A DNA stretch of 64,000 nt from Phlebopus portentosus (lineage: Eukaryota > Basidiomycota > Agaricomycetes > Boletales > Boletinellaceae): the NCBI GenBank assembly GCA_037892935.1, contig JAYXKI010000006.1:1612001-1676000 (forward strand). Reading direction: 5' to 3'. A program made the position numbers and the translations under genes. Positions within the stretch are counted from its first letter, which is position 1, and every line of letters begins with the position of its first letter. Of the stretch, positions 46,050 through 57,478 are shown one piece after another. The notes beneath the pieces were generated by a model. The model did not search any database. It had not been told where the DNA came from and was given only the letters and a program-made list of their open reading frames with translations.

Positions 46050-47343
46050 CTATACGCCGAAGGCATCAGCCAAACGCGAGCGAATTTCCGCGTCACGCTG
46101 CATAATCTCGGGAGTTATTATCTCAGGAGCGGCTGTTGACGTCGGTATGCTTCGCTCCCATCGCTTCACGCGGGCAAATCCAAGGATAGAAGATAACACG
46201 AGAATCCAACCTGTCCAAAAGTTAGTCAGAAAGAGTATCTTTATGACTCTGCAGACGCACCAACTGTCATAAGGAGAAATGAGAGCCAATCATGCATCGC
46301 GCCATTCGATAGATAAACAGTGTCGTCATCAGAACCGTCCGATGATGTCGACCATAACCTGGGAGACAGTGTTTCGAAGCGTCGGCGCGCCAGCCGCACT
46401 GATTTCCCAGAAATAAGTGTCGTTCCAGCTTCTCCGTCTGTGGTCCCATCTACGGTATCCAGTTCATCATTGATAGATTTGGAGAACAATCCATATTGGA
46501 TCAAGGTAACACCAAGTCCGGCCCTTGAACCATATTTTGCAGCATGAGACGTGTGCAGGAGATAGGTAAGCATGAACCCGACAAATTGGAAGGAGACGGA
46601 GATGAGGAAGTTGAAGGCGAACGAGAGCATGCTTCCCGGAGGAAGGCCCTCGATAAGTAAGTCGTCTGCACCTCCTAAAGGCGCGTGTACGGTCGTATCC
46701 CAGTAAGGGGGAGCAGCATCGGCTTGAGCCGCAGCGTACGACTACAGAGAAGCGCATCAGCATCTTATTCAGTATATTTAGTAAAACTTTCACGCACTGG
46801 AGGCGCCTCATTCTGGGCATCTTCCGGCATCACATGGACATCGCCTTGTTCATCCTGCACTGTCCTTGGAGGAGTAGGTCTGGCAGTGACGTTGGAGAAG
46901 ACGCCATCATTGTCCAGCCCGCCTCCCAATGTTACCATAGGTTCTCCGTCGTGAGCAGGAACGCGAGCATAATGCTGTGGCAAAAGAGCTCCTACCGCTC
47001 TCCGAAAGAACGATTTCCGCGTTTCTCGATTTAATGGATCCGGTCTGAGGACAGAAGTTGGCGACGGAATCATTCCGTTTGAATTCCCCCCTGCTAAGGT
47101 CGCAGATGATGCGGGCGGATTACCAGGAGGCGGTCGGTCGTATTCCCGTTCGAAGTCATATGCACCCTCCTGAGCTTGACCAGTAAACCTGACAGCCGGT
47201 GTGGGTCGCGACGACTGTTGAGCAAGAGATGCGTCTTCCCGGTCTTCCTCATCCGACTCAAATGCCCGCTCCATCTCGTCATCAACCGATTGGTAAGGCA
47301 TATCTTGAGACCCAGGGAGCGGCTCATACCCTCCACGAGTCAT
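46050..47343 (-). CDS. Bsd2/NDFIP-like membrane adaptor for Rsp5/Nedd4 ligases
   Basis: Members sit in Golgi and endosomal membranes and bring transporters to HECT ubiquitin ligases for degradation. The ATG at 47343 starts a polar N-terminal domain rich in Asp/Glu and Pro with short PPxY-like segments (APP|SYAAAQADAAPPYWDTTV). Three hydrophobic segments follow: MLSFAFNFLISVSFQFVGFMLTYLL, a short span after KYGSRAGLGVTLIQYGLF, and WILVLSSILGFARV after the last intron. The Q-F-VGF-LTYLLHTSHAAKYGSRAGLG tract is the family's best-conserved region. Exons join at about 46798/46740 and 46248/46211. The regulation of metal transporters in yeast suggests, but does not prove, a link to the ZIP gene 10 kb away. 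Confidence 0.87.
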
Positions 47344-48128
47344 AGGTCGTCGCTGAGATTCTGTACAAGAGGATGGCTCGACTGTACTTGGGCAACGTGG
47401 ACAAGGCGGTAGAGATGGAAGACTCGGATCAGTGGGGTACGACCAGAATCACAACACTTCCTATATAAGCAGGCTCTAAATAGATCGACAGATTTTCACA
47501 TCCCAAATACGGTAAAATAAAACTCATCAGTAAGACAAGTAAAAACTGTGAAAACAAGCTTTCGGGAAACTTCCAGTTAATATTTATCTTCCACAACATA
47601 AGACAGTACTTTACTTCGTGGCATCAATTTGTCCAGCTCTGAGTCAGTTTACCTGCCTAGGTCTGCCAATCTTCGCCGTTCTGATAATTTCAAATAATAA
47701 CAAACATCTATGACGAAGAATATGATGTACATTTACATATGCGCAGTACTAGTGATATGGCTCTGGTAACCGACGTCCTAACGGTAATCTCCTCAGCCTT
47801 GTTTTTCAGAGCAAGTCGAGCTCCCATCCTCTAGATCACTCGCCTTATTAACACGGAGAAAATCTTCAGAACTATCTCCAGGCCGAGTACTTCTCGACTC
47901 CCCATCAGGGAGTATCTCTGTGATAGTCCTATGAAAGAGACAAAACTGATAAGCAGACCAGTTTCTGGAAAAGAATCAGACAGTCTTACACCACGCCTTT
48001 CTCCATATCAGGCTGTTCGCGTTCTTTTCTGCTGGATTCAGAATCGTCTCGTGAATGTATTGTCGTTTCCGAGTCTGCAAATTGGATTGTGTTGGTCGAG
48101 TGTCTGGAATTCCGGATGAGTAACCAGT
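47344..48128. other. Intergenic, no supportable gene
   Basis: About 790 bases, AT-rich between 47460 and 47760. No motif-bearing frame. Confidence 0.4.
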
Positions 48129-49416
48129 TCACGACGAAGCGCAATAAAGAACCCACGACTGAGTGGCAAATGTTTGCACGACGGTGCGAATCTTAAAGAC
48201 CATTGGTGCGACGATGCCTTTATGATCATTCGGCGAACCTGATCGAGTCAATTTCGATGGCAGTGCGATTCCAAGTCGTGAGGCGAAGGACGATATCCCC
48301 TTCATATAGCTTTTCCACATTGCGATCGAGGACCCAAAGAAAAGAAAAAACACAACGGCAACAAATACGGTGACCCAGCCGTTCCATTGAATAATACGAT
48401 TATCACCCTCAGCGAGCATCGGTAGCGGAACTTGCCAAATTGCCGAAAAATTATAGTGGGCGTCGGCCAGTCCCTTCCAGGGCTTCAGACCATCCTTTAC
48501 GTTCATGATGACCACGTACAAGACGCACGGAAGTGTAAAGAGGCATTGTGTGCAGCCGAGCGCAATCACCCTGCGGAACTTTTCAAGAGAGATATCCGGA
48601 TCCACAAGCGAAACTTCTCGTAAAGCATTTCGGCGTCGTATGAGCGCACGGAAGATAAATACTTTGTGCAAGGACACTAAGCATCCCCATTTACTTAAGA
48701 TAAGGATAAATGACGTACTGCCGTATATCGGACACAAAGCACCAAAGACGATAAACCAGCCTTCGTACAATGCCACATACAAGGGTGTTACGTAGTAAGC
48801 AAATACGCAACCGGCTCCTTCAATGATGGTGAAGCGGTGTCCCTGTATAAACCATGCTGAAATGAGTATCTATCAGTACCAAGTAGGGAGCCGCATATAG
48901 TCAAATGGACCAACACAGTGCGATAGAGAGTATGGGAACACCGATGCAGAAAAAGAGATCGAATATTTGAGCCTTTTTTCTCTGAAAACGCAGTGGTTAG
49001 CCTCAGGACAAGAATATATATTCGATGTACTACACCTGCCGATTTGACATTGGATCCTGAATGTACATGATGAGGCATAGCCTTCTTGCCATCACGAAGT
49101 TCGTTGTAATAATGGCAAGACTTCCGGCGTGGAAAATTCTAACAGCTATAATGTTTAAGAGCGAAGGACAAGACCGTAAAACAAATCGTTTACTGATGTC
49201 ACACCAGACGACCGCCTTTATGTCCACATTATCCCACCAAGTAAGGTAATTCACTCCTGTAATCAGGCACAACAAAGCGGTCCATACACCATGAGTCCAG
49301 GCACCCGTATTCCAGTGTTGAAGGAGCCAAGGCAGAGGAATAAGCACGAGAATAGTAGAGATGAAATTGGCCACGGGAACGAGAGGGAATGCGTACGCCA
49401 CTTGCGTGACGGCCAT
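48129..49416 (-). CDS. STE3-type mating pheromone receptor (7-TM GPCR)
   Basis: Receptor for farnesylated peptide pheromones. From the ATG at 49416 the chain is: TM1 VAYAFPLVPVANFISTILVLIPLPW, TM2 VWTALLCLITGVNYLTWWDN, the conserved VVWCDI|TVRIFHAGS at the first splice, TM3 with LAIITTNFVMARRLCLI, RKKAQIFDLFFCIGVPILSIAL, then W|FIQGHRFTIIEGAGC (QGHRF signature), TM5 and SKWGCLVSLHKVFIFRAL..RRR, SRRV-like RRVIALGCTQCLFTLPCVLY and TM7 GWVTVFVAVVFFLFFGSS. I find all seven spans and no frame break. The C-terminal tail is short (about 45 residues), and a further 3' exon cannot be ruled out. No pheromone precursor was found nearby. Confidence 0.87.
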
Positions 49417-51045
49417 GAAGGAGGGTATTCGAGTGGAAAGAGTTCTGAGAGCAGGGAATCGGCAAGAATGCTCCGCAGAAACGACTTCACCAGTCATACT
49501 TATATCGCTTCGGATGTTTTTGCTCATTCGGGCCAGCAAGTAGTGCTTCATTCAGCGAAAGACCGCAAAGGATAAAGTACCGCTTGATATGTATTAGACC
49601 CTAAAATTGTTCTGATATCGAGGTAGGGTCCTTGGATGTCAGTGACTTGATTGTGGCGGAAGTCTAGTAAATAGGCAAGATGGCCGGGAATAGGTTTAAG
49701 GCAACCACTGCCACTGCCACTCCAGAAGGACGATCCATCCCAATTGCAATTGATCTGAAAGTCGAATGCAGACAAAGCAGATGGATTTAATAAGAACTCA
49801 TCAGAGGATAAGCGCCCGATGCATTGATATCGTTCATGCGGAACTAGTCAGACTTGCTCCTTTGTTGGCGGTATCGGAGCAAGTATCCCACAGTGGCCAG
49901 GTGATGACCTTGTGTGATCCTGTTCAAACTTCAGACCATTTGTGGATTCAGGGAAACACGAAGTCTCTACAATCGTCTCTACAATCTGCTAGAACGAGCA
50001 AGTAGGATTGATGATTTGCACGCCGTCGTTTCCCTGATCCACCTTGGCACGCACGGGCATAGGCGGGGTCAAATTTATTTCTGTCTGTGGTCGAGGTTAG
50101 ATCAGTTTCATCTCCACGAGACTTCGGATCTGCCACCCGAATGGCTACGCGCTTTCCACTTCCTGTCGTTGTCGATCCAGACTGCAGGCTAGCAATAGCT
50201 GAGAGAGATCGGGGGCATCGCAACTGACTCAGTAAATTTAAATTTGGAAGGCGTCATTTTTGTCACGTGCATCTCGCCAGTGAGTCAGTCTTCCTTCAAA
50301 ACTCACGTTTCGGGAATTGCTACTATGAATCGGCTTCATGCTAGCGGAAACACTCATTGAGCCTCTTTGTCTTCGCTAGTAACTCTCGATCAAGACACAG
50401 CCTGCATGTACCACCAGGTCCCAGAGTTGCATTAGGTCGCGAATTAACCTTGCTTACGTAAACCCATTGGCCGGTAAGCTCTTCTGCTTTGTTTTATTCC
50501 GGAAGGTCACTCAGTCGTACTGCGTAGTAGGCATGAGTCCCTGGCATACTTAGACGCTTACTTGTCCCGGCCCGGCATTGTCCTGAAGTGGGCGCTACCA
50601 CATTCCGACTTGCAGTTTGGTGTCTAGGCACATATCTATAGGAGTTAAAGTTCAGGACCTGATTATTTTCAAACACCATCATCTTTGATGATATATACGT
50701 GCGTCTTGATCAACAGTCAGGTACGCTTCTCTATCGAGACTAAACAAGGCTGATGATCACACTCGCATCACAGCGCTCTTGGAGGACAATGATTTGATTT
50801 GGACAGGTAATGATCTGGATCTAGAACCAAGGATCTACGAAAGAAAAATCTGGGCTTTCGGAATATATAACTGGTATTTGTCTCTAATAATACTGAACCT
50901 CTGGCGCAATGAAAATGGAAGAGGGAGAAGTGGAGATACAAGTACAGAAGAACTTATCTACTGCTCTATAGCAGTCGCGCATGCTTAAACGCGAATACAT
51001 ATCTAACCTCATGATAGGGGATCTGGAAGGCAGATGATGCCTTAT
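49417..51045. other. Region upstream of the STE3-type gene, with an interrupted coding-like frame
   Basis: About 1.6 kb. On the minus strand one frame runs from about 50070 to 49548 and looks peptide-like (AKVDQGNDGVQIINPTC; later INCNWDGSSFWSGSGSGCL and LDFRHNQVTDIQGPYLDIR) but is cut by two stops. It may be a relic or a gene with introns I cannot place. The plus-strand frames at 49766-50988 have no motif and no C-terminal CaaX box. Confidence 0.35.
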
Positions 51046-54000
51046 TTAGTCAAACTTCGGAGTATCGTAGATGTCCGGTGCATCTGAATTTTTTTGCAAA
51101 ACAAACTACATCAGACAACGAACACGCAAAAGGTGGCTTGAGACACTGACCTTGACCATTAAGGAGCGCGTACTCCTTTGCCTTCTGTGCGCGATGCATG
51201 AACTCGCTCACGCGCTTCTGCGCGTCAACAGCGACCTTTTCATTCACAAGCGCACCACCGCGCACTGCGGCAGCTGCGACATGATAACGACTCGTACCAT
51301 TGGAAAGCATCATATCAAAGGGCGTCGTCGTCGTGCCCTCCTCGCTATATCCGGCGATCGTGAAGCGGTCTACATTCGGACGGCCGAAGAGCAGGCCACG
51401 CAGCTCAATGGGATAGCCGTGATAGTTCCAGTGTACGCGGCGATCCTTTGTGAACAGAGAAATGAAGTCAACATCTAATAGCGAGTGCGGATGCGACCTC
51501 TCTGGGCCGAGAATCATCAGGTCCGTCACGTTCACGACGCGGACGCGCAGTTCCGGAACCTCCTTGCGAAGTATGGCTGCAGCAGCGATGACCTCGAAGG
51601 TGAGTTCAACACCGATGCCGACAAGAACGCTACAGCACATGGTCAATAAGGTGCGCTCCCGTTACAAATTAAACAACGTACATGTCAGGATCGACGCCAC
51701 CATCTATACTGCAGAATTTCCAGGTCGACGCTCCCGCAATACAGTGTGAATTAGCCTCCTCTGGACTGAGCCATACGGGCGTCGGTTGTTTCGAGCCGAC
51801 CATGAGATTCACGTAATTCTTCGCACGCAGGCAGTGAGAAACAGTGCTGAGGAAGCAGTTCGCATCGGGCGGCAAATAGACACGGGCAAGTTGAGGCTTG
51901 AGGTCGAGGACTGCACCAATAAAGCCTGGATTCTGATGCGAGAAGCCATTGTGCTCCTGGCGGGTCCATGTCGAAGTTTCAATATAGTTGAGCGACCCGA
52001 CGTCCTTACGCCAACTCGTCTCATGGGCCTGAAAATGTTTTAGTGAATCTGCGTTTGGACCGAAAGAAATTCGACTGACCATTTTGACGAACTTGGTATA
52101 TTGTACCATCATAGTATGTACAATACCAAGGAATGCTTCATAAGAGGGGAAGAGACCCGTTCGTCCGGTAAGCGTGTATCCCTGCAACATGCCTTGGCAG
52201 GTGTGCTCGGAAAGAATTTCAATGACGCGCCCTCCGCTGGCACGCGCATTCTCGTCCCACTGGAAGTTGCGACCAGTCACTTCGAACACAGCATCAAGCT
52301 TGTTTGAAACAAGCTCATCAGGAGAGAAAATGCGGAATGTGTTCGGGTTCCTGCAGATGAGTGTGTAAATGTAGTCACAGCTATCGCAAAGTGTGTACAT
52401 ACGTTTTAATGATCTCAAGCAAGAACTTGCCAACGGTCTTCATACAGCTTTCCTGGGTTCCCTTTTTCACTCCCAACTCCATCCAGTCAGGAGTAACGAG
52501 TGGACTGTAATCACCATTCGCCTCCTTACGCTGACCCAGACGTTTTCCGGATTCCGGTGGCACGATGCGAAGGATTTGCTCATTGACCTCCCCGCTTTGA
52601 ATGTCAATCAGATCGGTGATTTTGTACGAATCGAGCCACGCCTGTAATGCGGCCAGCTCTTCTTTGTCAACTTTTGCATTCGGAAGCGGGACTTGATGAG
52701 AGTGGAAAGAGCCTTCAATGAATTCACCATGGAACTCCTTGGGTCCGTTCCAACCCTATGAAGGAGTGATATCAGTAACGCGGAGATAAGAGATGATAAG
52801 GCGACGGAACGGAAGGATGAACGGCACTGGAGGCAGAAACGTGTACTGACCTTTGGGGTGCGAAGAATGAGTACCGGCCAACGAGGCTTCACGATTGGCT
52901 GTCCGCTACGTGCGGCACCCTGGATCCTCCTGATCTCTTTAACAGCCCATTCCAAGGACGCGGCCATGTCCTGATCAATGTTGTCAAGGTCTTCCACGAA
53001 CCTAACTTGGTAACCGTATCCACTTTTATGGTAATTCCAGGGATGCGTAACGGCGAATCAGCACACAATTAAATCCAGGTGCCCAATTTCAGTATATAAA
53101 TCCGATGATCAGTACGATAGGGAATAATGAGAATGGATGTCAGTTCTGATATGATTTTGATAGGATAATGCCAGCTGACCTGAAGAGCGCACACAGCTCG
53201 AGGTCGTCCATAGTACCGTAGATAGTACGTTCAGAGATCTTGAATCCGTTAACATGGACGATAGGAATAACGGCGCCGCTTTCGGCCGGATCGATGTATT
53301 TGTATCCATGCCATGCAGTTGCTGTTGGGCCTGTCTCGGCCTCACCGTCCCCGACGACGCAGGCGACGATCAAGTCGGGGTTGTCCATCACGGCGCCAAA
53401 GGAAACAGAGAGCGCGTATCCCAGCTCACCGCCCTCGTGAATGGAGCCAGGGGTCTCCGCATTGATGTGCGACGGGAAACCGCCCGGGGCCGAGAAGCCA
53501 GCAACGAGGCGGCCAAGGCCTTCTCTATTGCGAGAGTACTTTGGGATGAATGCTGCCAAGGAGTCCTCTAGCCAGAGGCAAGAGAGCACACCTGGTGCGC
53601 CATGTCCTTTACACAAAGAATATGAGTAAGACTAAATGAGCATATATGCGAGTGGCATCACGTACCGGGTCCGACAACATATAGCATGTCGAGATCATGC
53701 TTAGTGATGAGACGGTTGAGGTGTGCATAGATAAGCGAAAGGCCCGGGCAGGTACCCCAATGACCAAGAAGGCGAGGTTTGATATCATCAAAGGTGATTT
53801 TGCGCTCGACCAGGAAATTGTTCTTGAGGAAGATCATAGCTGCAGACACCGTCAGTGCCAGTCCCCATTCGTTATGCATTACGCTACTCACCTGCGGCGA
53901 TGTAGTCTGCCGCCCTACGGAAGGCCTTGACATCCTCAAGCTCTTGCGAGGAGAGGACATTAAGGTCGAGCTTGACGGAGAGCTTGCCAAGCTCGCTAGG

Positions 54001-54054
54001 AAGGTGGGACTTTTCGGGAGGAGGATTAGGTCTAGTGAGGATCTGGGCAGGCAT
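51046..54054 (-). CDS. XFP: Xylulose-5-phosphate/fructose-6-phosphate phosphoketolase
   Basis: A thiamine-diphosphate enzyme that splits xylulose-5-P or fructose-6-P with phosphate into acetyl phosphate plus glyceraldehyde-3-P or erythrose-4-P. The ATG at 54054 (MPAQILTRPN) opens about nine exons. Diagnostic tracts, in order: LLGHWGTCPGLSLIYAHLNR, YVVGPGHGAPG, AGFSAPGGFPSHINAETPGS, IHEGGELGYALS, the TPP site VVGDGEAETGPTATAWHG, HVNGFKISERT, WNGPKEFHGEFIEGSFHSHQVPLP, RIFSPDELVSNKL, EILSEHTCQGMLQGYTLTGR, WRQEHNGFSHQNPGF and VYLPPDANCFLS, then the C-terminal domain with SNGTSRYHVA. The last splice gives QDAPDIYDTPKFD. Length and motifs are normal. It is head to head with acetate kinase, 986 bases away. 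A TATA-like element lies at 54166-54173 on its upstream side. Confidence 0.95.
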
Positions 54055-55040
54055 GGATAGTCTATGTGGCTGCCTATGAGAGTCTAAGTGTATGTATGTA
54101 TGTATGTAACCTCGAATGTGATGTAAGTGGTTGGAGAGAAAGACAGGGCAAGCAGTGAGACAGGGTATATATAGTTGGATTCGTCACCGAGTAGGTCATA
54201 TGTGCCTACGCATTACCAGAGACTACCAGAACCAGAGCCTGCCTTCGCCGAGATTTGGATCGGCTCCTGTATTCAAACACGAGGTTCAGTCTCTTGTGTC
54301 CCTAGACCTCGACCACCTTCGCCGGACCCATTTCCTCTTTCACCATGCACGTTCGGGCTCTCTCCTCCTTGATTCGCCCATTAAACATATTTACTCTTCC
54401 AGACGCTAAGCATATATCCTGTCCATTGACTGAGAAATTCGTTCAGGAAAATGCCTCAGACAGTCACCCTCAAATAGTGGGACGCATGACTGTCTGTTGG
54501 TGAGATTTGCCACCGCGTCGCGTTGCGACAAATCGACAAGTGGAACTCGTGGGAAACCACACCGACCTCATGACTTCCATAAACGTCGACACAAGCTCCG
54601 TTGAGGAGCATGCAATGTACAGAAATGAATTTCTTGTGAGCAGCCTGACCAGTTTTTCTTGCTGGCCGGACCGGAATGGCGGATCTGTCCGGGAGGAAGG
54701 GGCTGCGCATCATCCCTGAAGTCACCGCGGAGAGCATACGTCTGCCAAGTTCAAATTCCTTCTTCTCCCGTTAGCCACAGCCGCTTATCACTATATTCTT
54801 GACAGCAATTCTGCTCTTGTATAAGCTGGGCGCCGTGTCCGACATTACCACGACCGCATCGCACGACTACTCCCGTCGCCGACGAGCACCGTTACTCCTG
54901 GGGTCCGCAATTGACGTCCTGTATACATGCCCTGCCCGGACCTGCACTAGCCACTTTCTGCATCAAGTCCCCCTCGTACTAGACTAGAGCTGAGCCAGAG
55001 CCAGAGCCAGAGCCAGACGCGCACCTGTATAGACCATCCC
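54055..55040. promoter_or_regulatory. Shared divergent promoter region of XFP and ACK
   Basis: 986 bases between the two start codons and no supportable gene inside. A TATATATA element at 54166-54173 is about 112 bases upstream of the XFP start. GAGCCA is repeated four times just before the ACK start. The arrangement suggests co-regulation of the two pathway enzymes, which is inference. Confidence 0.6.
54992..55018. repeat. Four tandem GAGCCA units before the ACK start
   Basis: A hexamer array ending about 20 bases before the acetate kinase ATG, probably inside its 5' UTR. It could be a protein-binding array or plain slippage. Confidence 0.75.
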
Positions 55041-56651
55041 ATGGGACAAGAAAGCCAGAGTCTCATCCTCTCCGTCAACGCTGGTTCCTCCTCTCTCAAG
55101 ATCTCTGTCTTCTCCCCCAGCTATGACTATGACCATTTGATACGCTCCTCAGAGCCCGTGACTCTCATCCTCACATCTTCAATTGAAAACCTGACAGCGC
55201 CTCCGGCGCTCTTCTCCTTCGCTGCTGCGCAGCATGGCGTGTCGGACAAGAAGCTCAAGAATGAAAAGGTAGACGAAATCAAGGACCATGAGACGGCATT
55301 TGCGTATTTCGTGCGTTTCCTCGCAGAGAACACCAAGTTCGAAAAGGAACATATAAAGCACGTATGCCACCGTGTCGTCCATGGGGGCGACTACCCTGGG
55401 CCTGTCCTCATCTCAAGCGAATCGTACCACCATATCGAGAGTCTTTCTGACCTTGCACCACTGTAAGTACAGACAGAGAGCAGAACAACAGGTCGAGTCG
55501 GGATGATGTCATCAGTGACGACCCGACCGATCGACCTTCTCTTCGCAATCAATCTTGTTGCTAAAATTAACCTCACAGACACAACGGACGTGCTCTCAAC
55601 GTCATCGAAGCTTGCCTCAAAATCCTTCCCGACGCAGATTCCATTGCCTTTTTCGACTCAATGTTCCACGCGACGATACCCGGGTACGTTGCGAAGTATG
55701 CAATAGACCAGGAAATCGCAAGTTCAAAGGGCCTTCGCAAGTACGGCTTTCACGGTCTTTCTTGTGAGTAACTGTCTTTAGGCTTTAAGCTATATTACCT
55801 TTAGCTCTTCATCATCGTCGTTTCTTATTCGGGAGCAACGGCACCTTCTAAAAGGCTCAGCGTTCTACCGATGCTACCGACGTCACCACAACATTTCACG
55901 TTCTACTTTCTCACAGTCACGGACTAACTCTTTGTTCTTCTTCTCACCAGATTCGTTTATCCTGCGCGAAGTCGCGGCGTATTTGAATAAATCCATGGAT
56001 CAAACCCGCTTGGTCGTAATGCACCTGGGATCGGGCGCATCCGTTTGCGCGATCAGAGACGGGAAGAGTGTCGACACCTCCATGGGGCTCACACCGCTAG
56101 ATGGGCTTCCGGGTGCCACACGCTCCGGACATGTCGACCCATCTCTGATCTTCCATTATACGTCCGATGCAGCACGTATATCTCGTAGCGCCACAGAACC
56201 CGTTGAGATCACCGAGGCGGAAGAAATTCTCAATCGCGAAGCAGGCTGGAAGGCCCTTACGGGAACGGCAAATTTTGCCCAAGTTGCCGAGCGCGCAGGA
56301 AAGGAGGAATACCCGAACGAGACTCTTGCGTTTTTGATGTTTGTCGATCGCATTTTGGGCTACGTTGGCTCGTATCTGCTGAAGCTCGGTGGAGCACTAC
56401 GCGTTGATGCTCTCGTATTCAGCGGAGGTATCGGCGAGAGGAGTGCAAAGCTACGCGCTGCAGTCTTGGAGCGCTGCAAGTGCGTTGGTTTTGCGCTTGA
56501 CGATGCGAAAAACGATTCGGTTGATAAAATGGAAGGATCCGTGGTAGAGATTGGGATAGGAACCGAGGGTATGAAGTCCCTCGTGTGCCGCACAGATGAG
56601 CAGCTTGAGATGGCACGTCAGTGCAGCCTTACTGACCAGTTCCATGAGTGA
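55041..56651 (+). CDS. ACK: Acetate kinase
   Basis: Transfers the phosphate of acetyl phosphate to ADP, giving acetate and ATP. Exons 55041-55462, 55579-55763 and 55951-56651 give 435 residues with exact phase. Acetokinase landmarks: LSVNAGSSSLKISVF (N-terminal phosphate site), CHRVVHGGDYPGP, APL|HNGRALN, FFDSMFHATIPGY, KYGFHGLS|YSF, VVMHLGSGASVCAI, SVDTSMGLTPLDGLPGATRSGHVDP and DALVFSGGIGERSAKLR (adenosine site). All expected catalytic Asn, Arg, Asp and His positions appear filled. In fungi with phosphoketolase this enzyme completes the Xfp-Ack route. No phosphotransacetylase gene lies in the window. An acetyl-CoA synthetase would be needed to use the acetate. Confidence 0.95.
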
Positions 56652-57102
56652 ACCGGTCATATATTCTTATTAGCATAGATCCAGAAACGGGTTTGATAGA
56701 CGATTTGGTTTGTAGTAGACGCCGATGTATCAATATGCCATAGACTAGAGCCCCGAGCGCGTTCCCAGCTCCGTTGTTGACTGAATACCCCATGACATGA
56801 CGTTGAGTTATGTGGCGTGTGAGTGAATAGCGCCGTCAAGCTATGATTTGTCTGCGGACATATTTTCGTTGTAATCATCATCTCACGCCCATAAAAGGCA
56901 AATATTTTCAGAGACCAAATATGTGTCAATAAAGCCTTCCCAGCATCAACTAGTACTACTGGACCGTCAGCCGCGACATGCTGAATTTGGCTGGGAGATT
57001 CGCGATGCTTATCTTTTTTATCCCGCCATTGATTCCCTTTCTTTCTTCAGATTCCTTTGTGGTCTTCGAGCTGAGGCATCACCACTAGTACGTCTGGTGG
57101 AA
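56652..57102. other. Intergenic
   Basis: About 450 bases after ACK. The frame of the next gene is open from 56923 but its likely start is at 57103. No other signal was seen. Confidence 0.4.
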
Positions 57103-57445
57103 ATGCCTTCTATCCGTGGAAACGGGGTTGGATACTGGACCATCAAATCGGGCTCTGGCAAGGTCTCTGCTCGTCCGCAGGCGAATCTGAATAGGTTCTC
57201 CGAAACACACGAAGAGGCTCTTCAATCTGGCCGCGGTACCCTGGTCTTCTTGCTTGCCATGACGGGGTTCTTCATCGTTCTTTTCGTCGGTGGGGTGATC
57301 GCGTGTCGCATGGTCGTCCGTCACCGCGCTCGGCAATATGTGAAGAAGCTGACAGAAGTTCCGTCTGATATGTCGACTTGGAGGAAGAGCGTCCTGGAAT
57401 CTCTGAGTTTGCTTGAGTCTAGGGAGAAGGAGTCTGCTTCTAAGG

Positions 57446-57478
<33 letters not shown>

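Noticed and set aside
49776..51000. Possible pheromone precursor genes
   Set aside because: No short ORF here ends in a CaaX box. The 69-codon frame at 50779-50988 ends in AHA, not CaaX.
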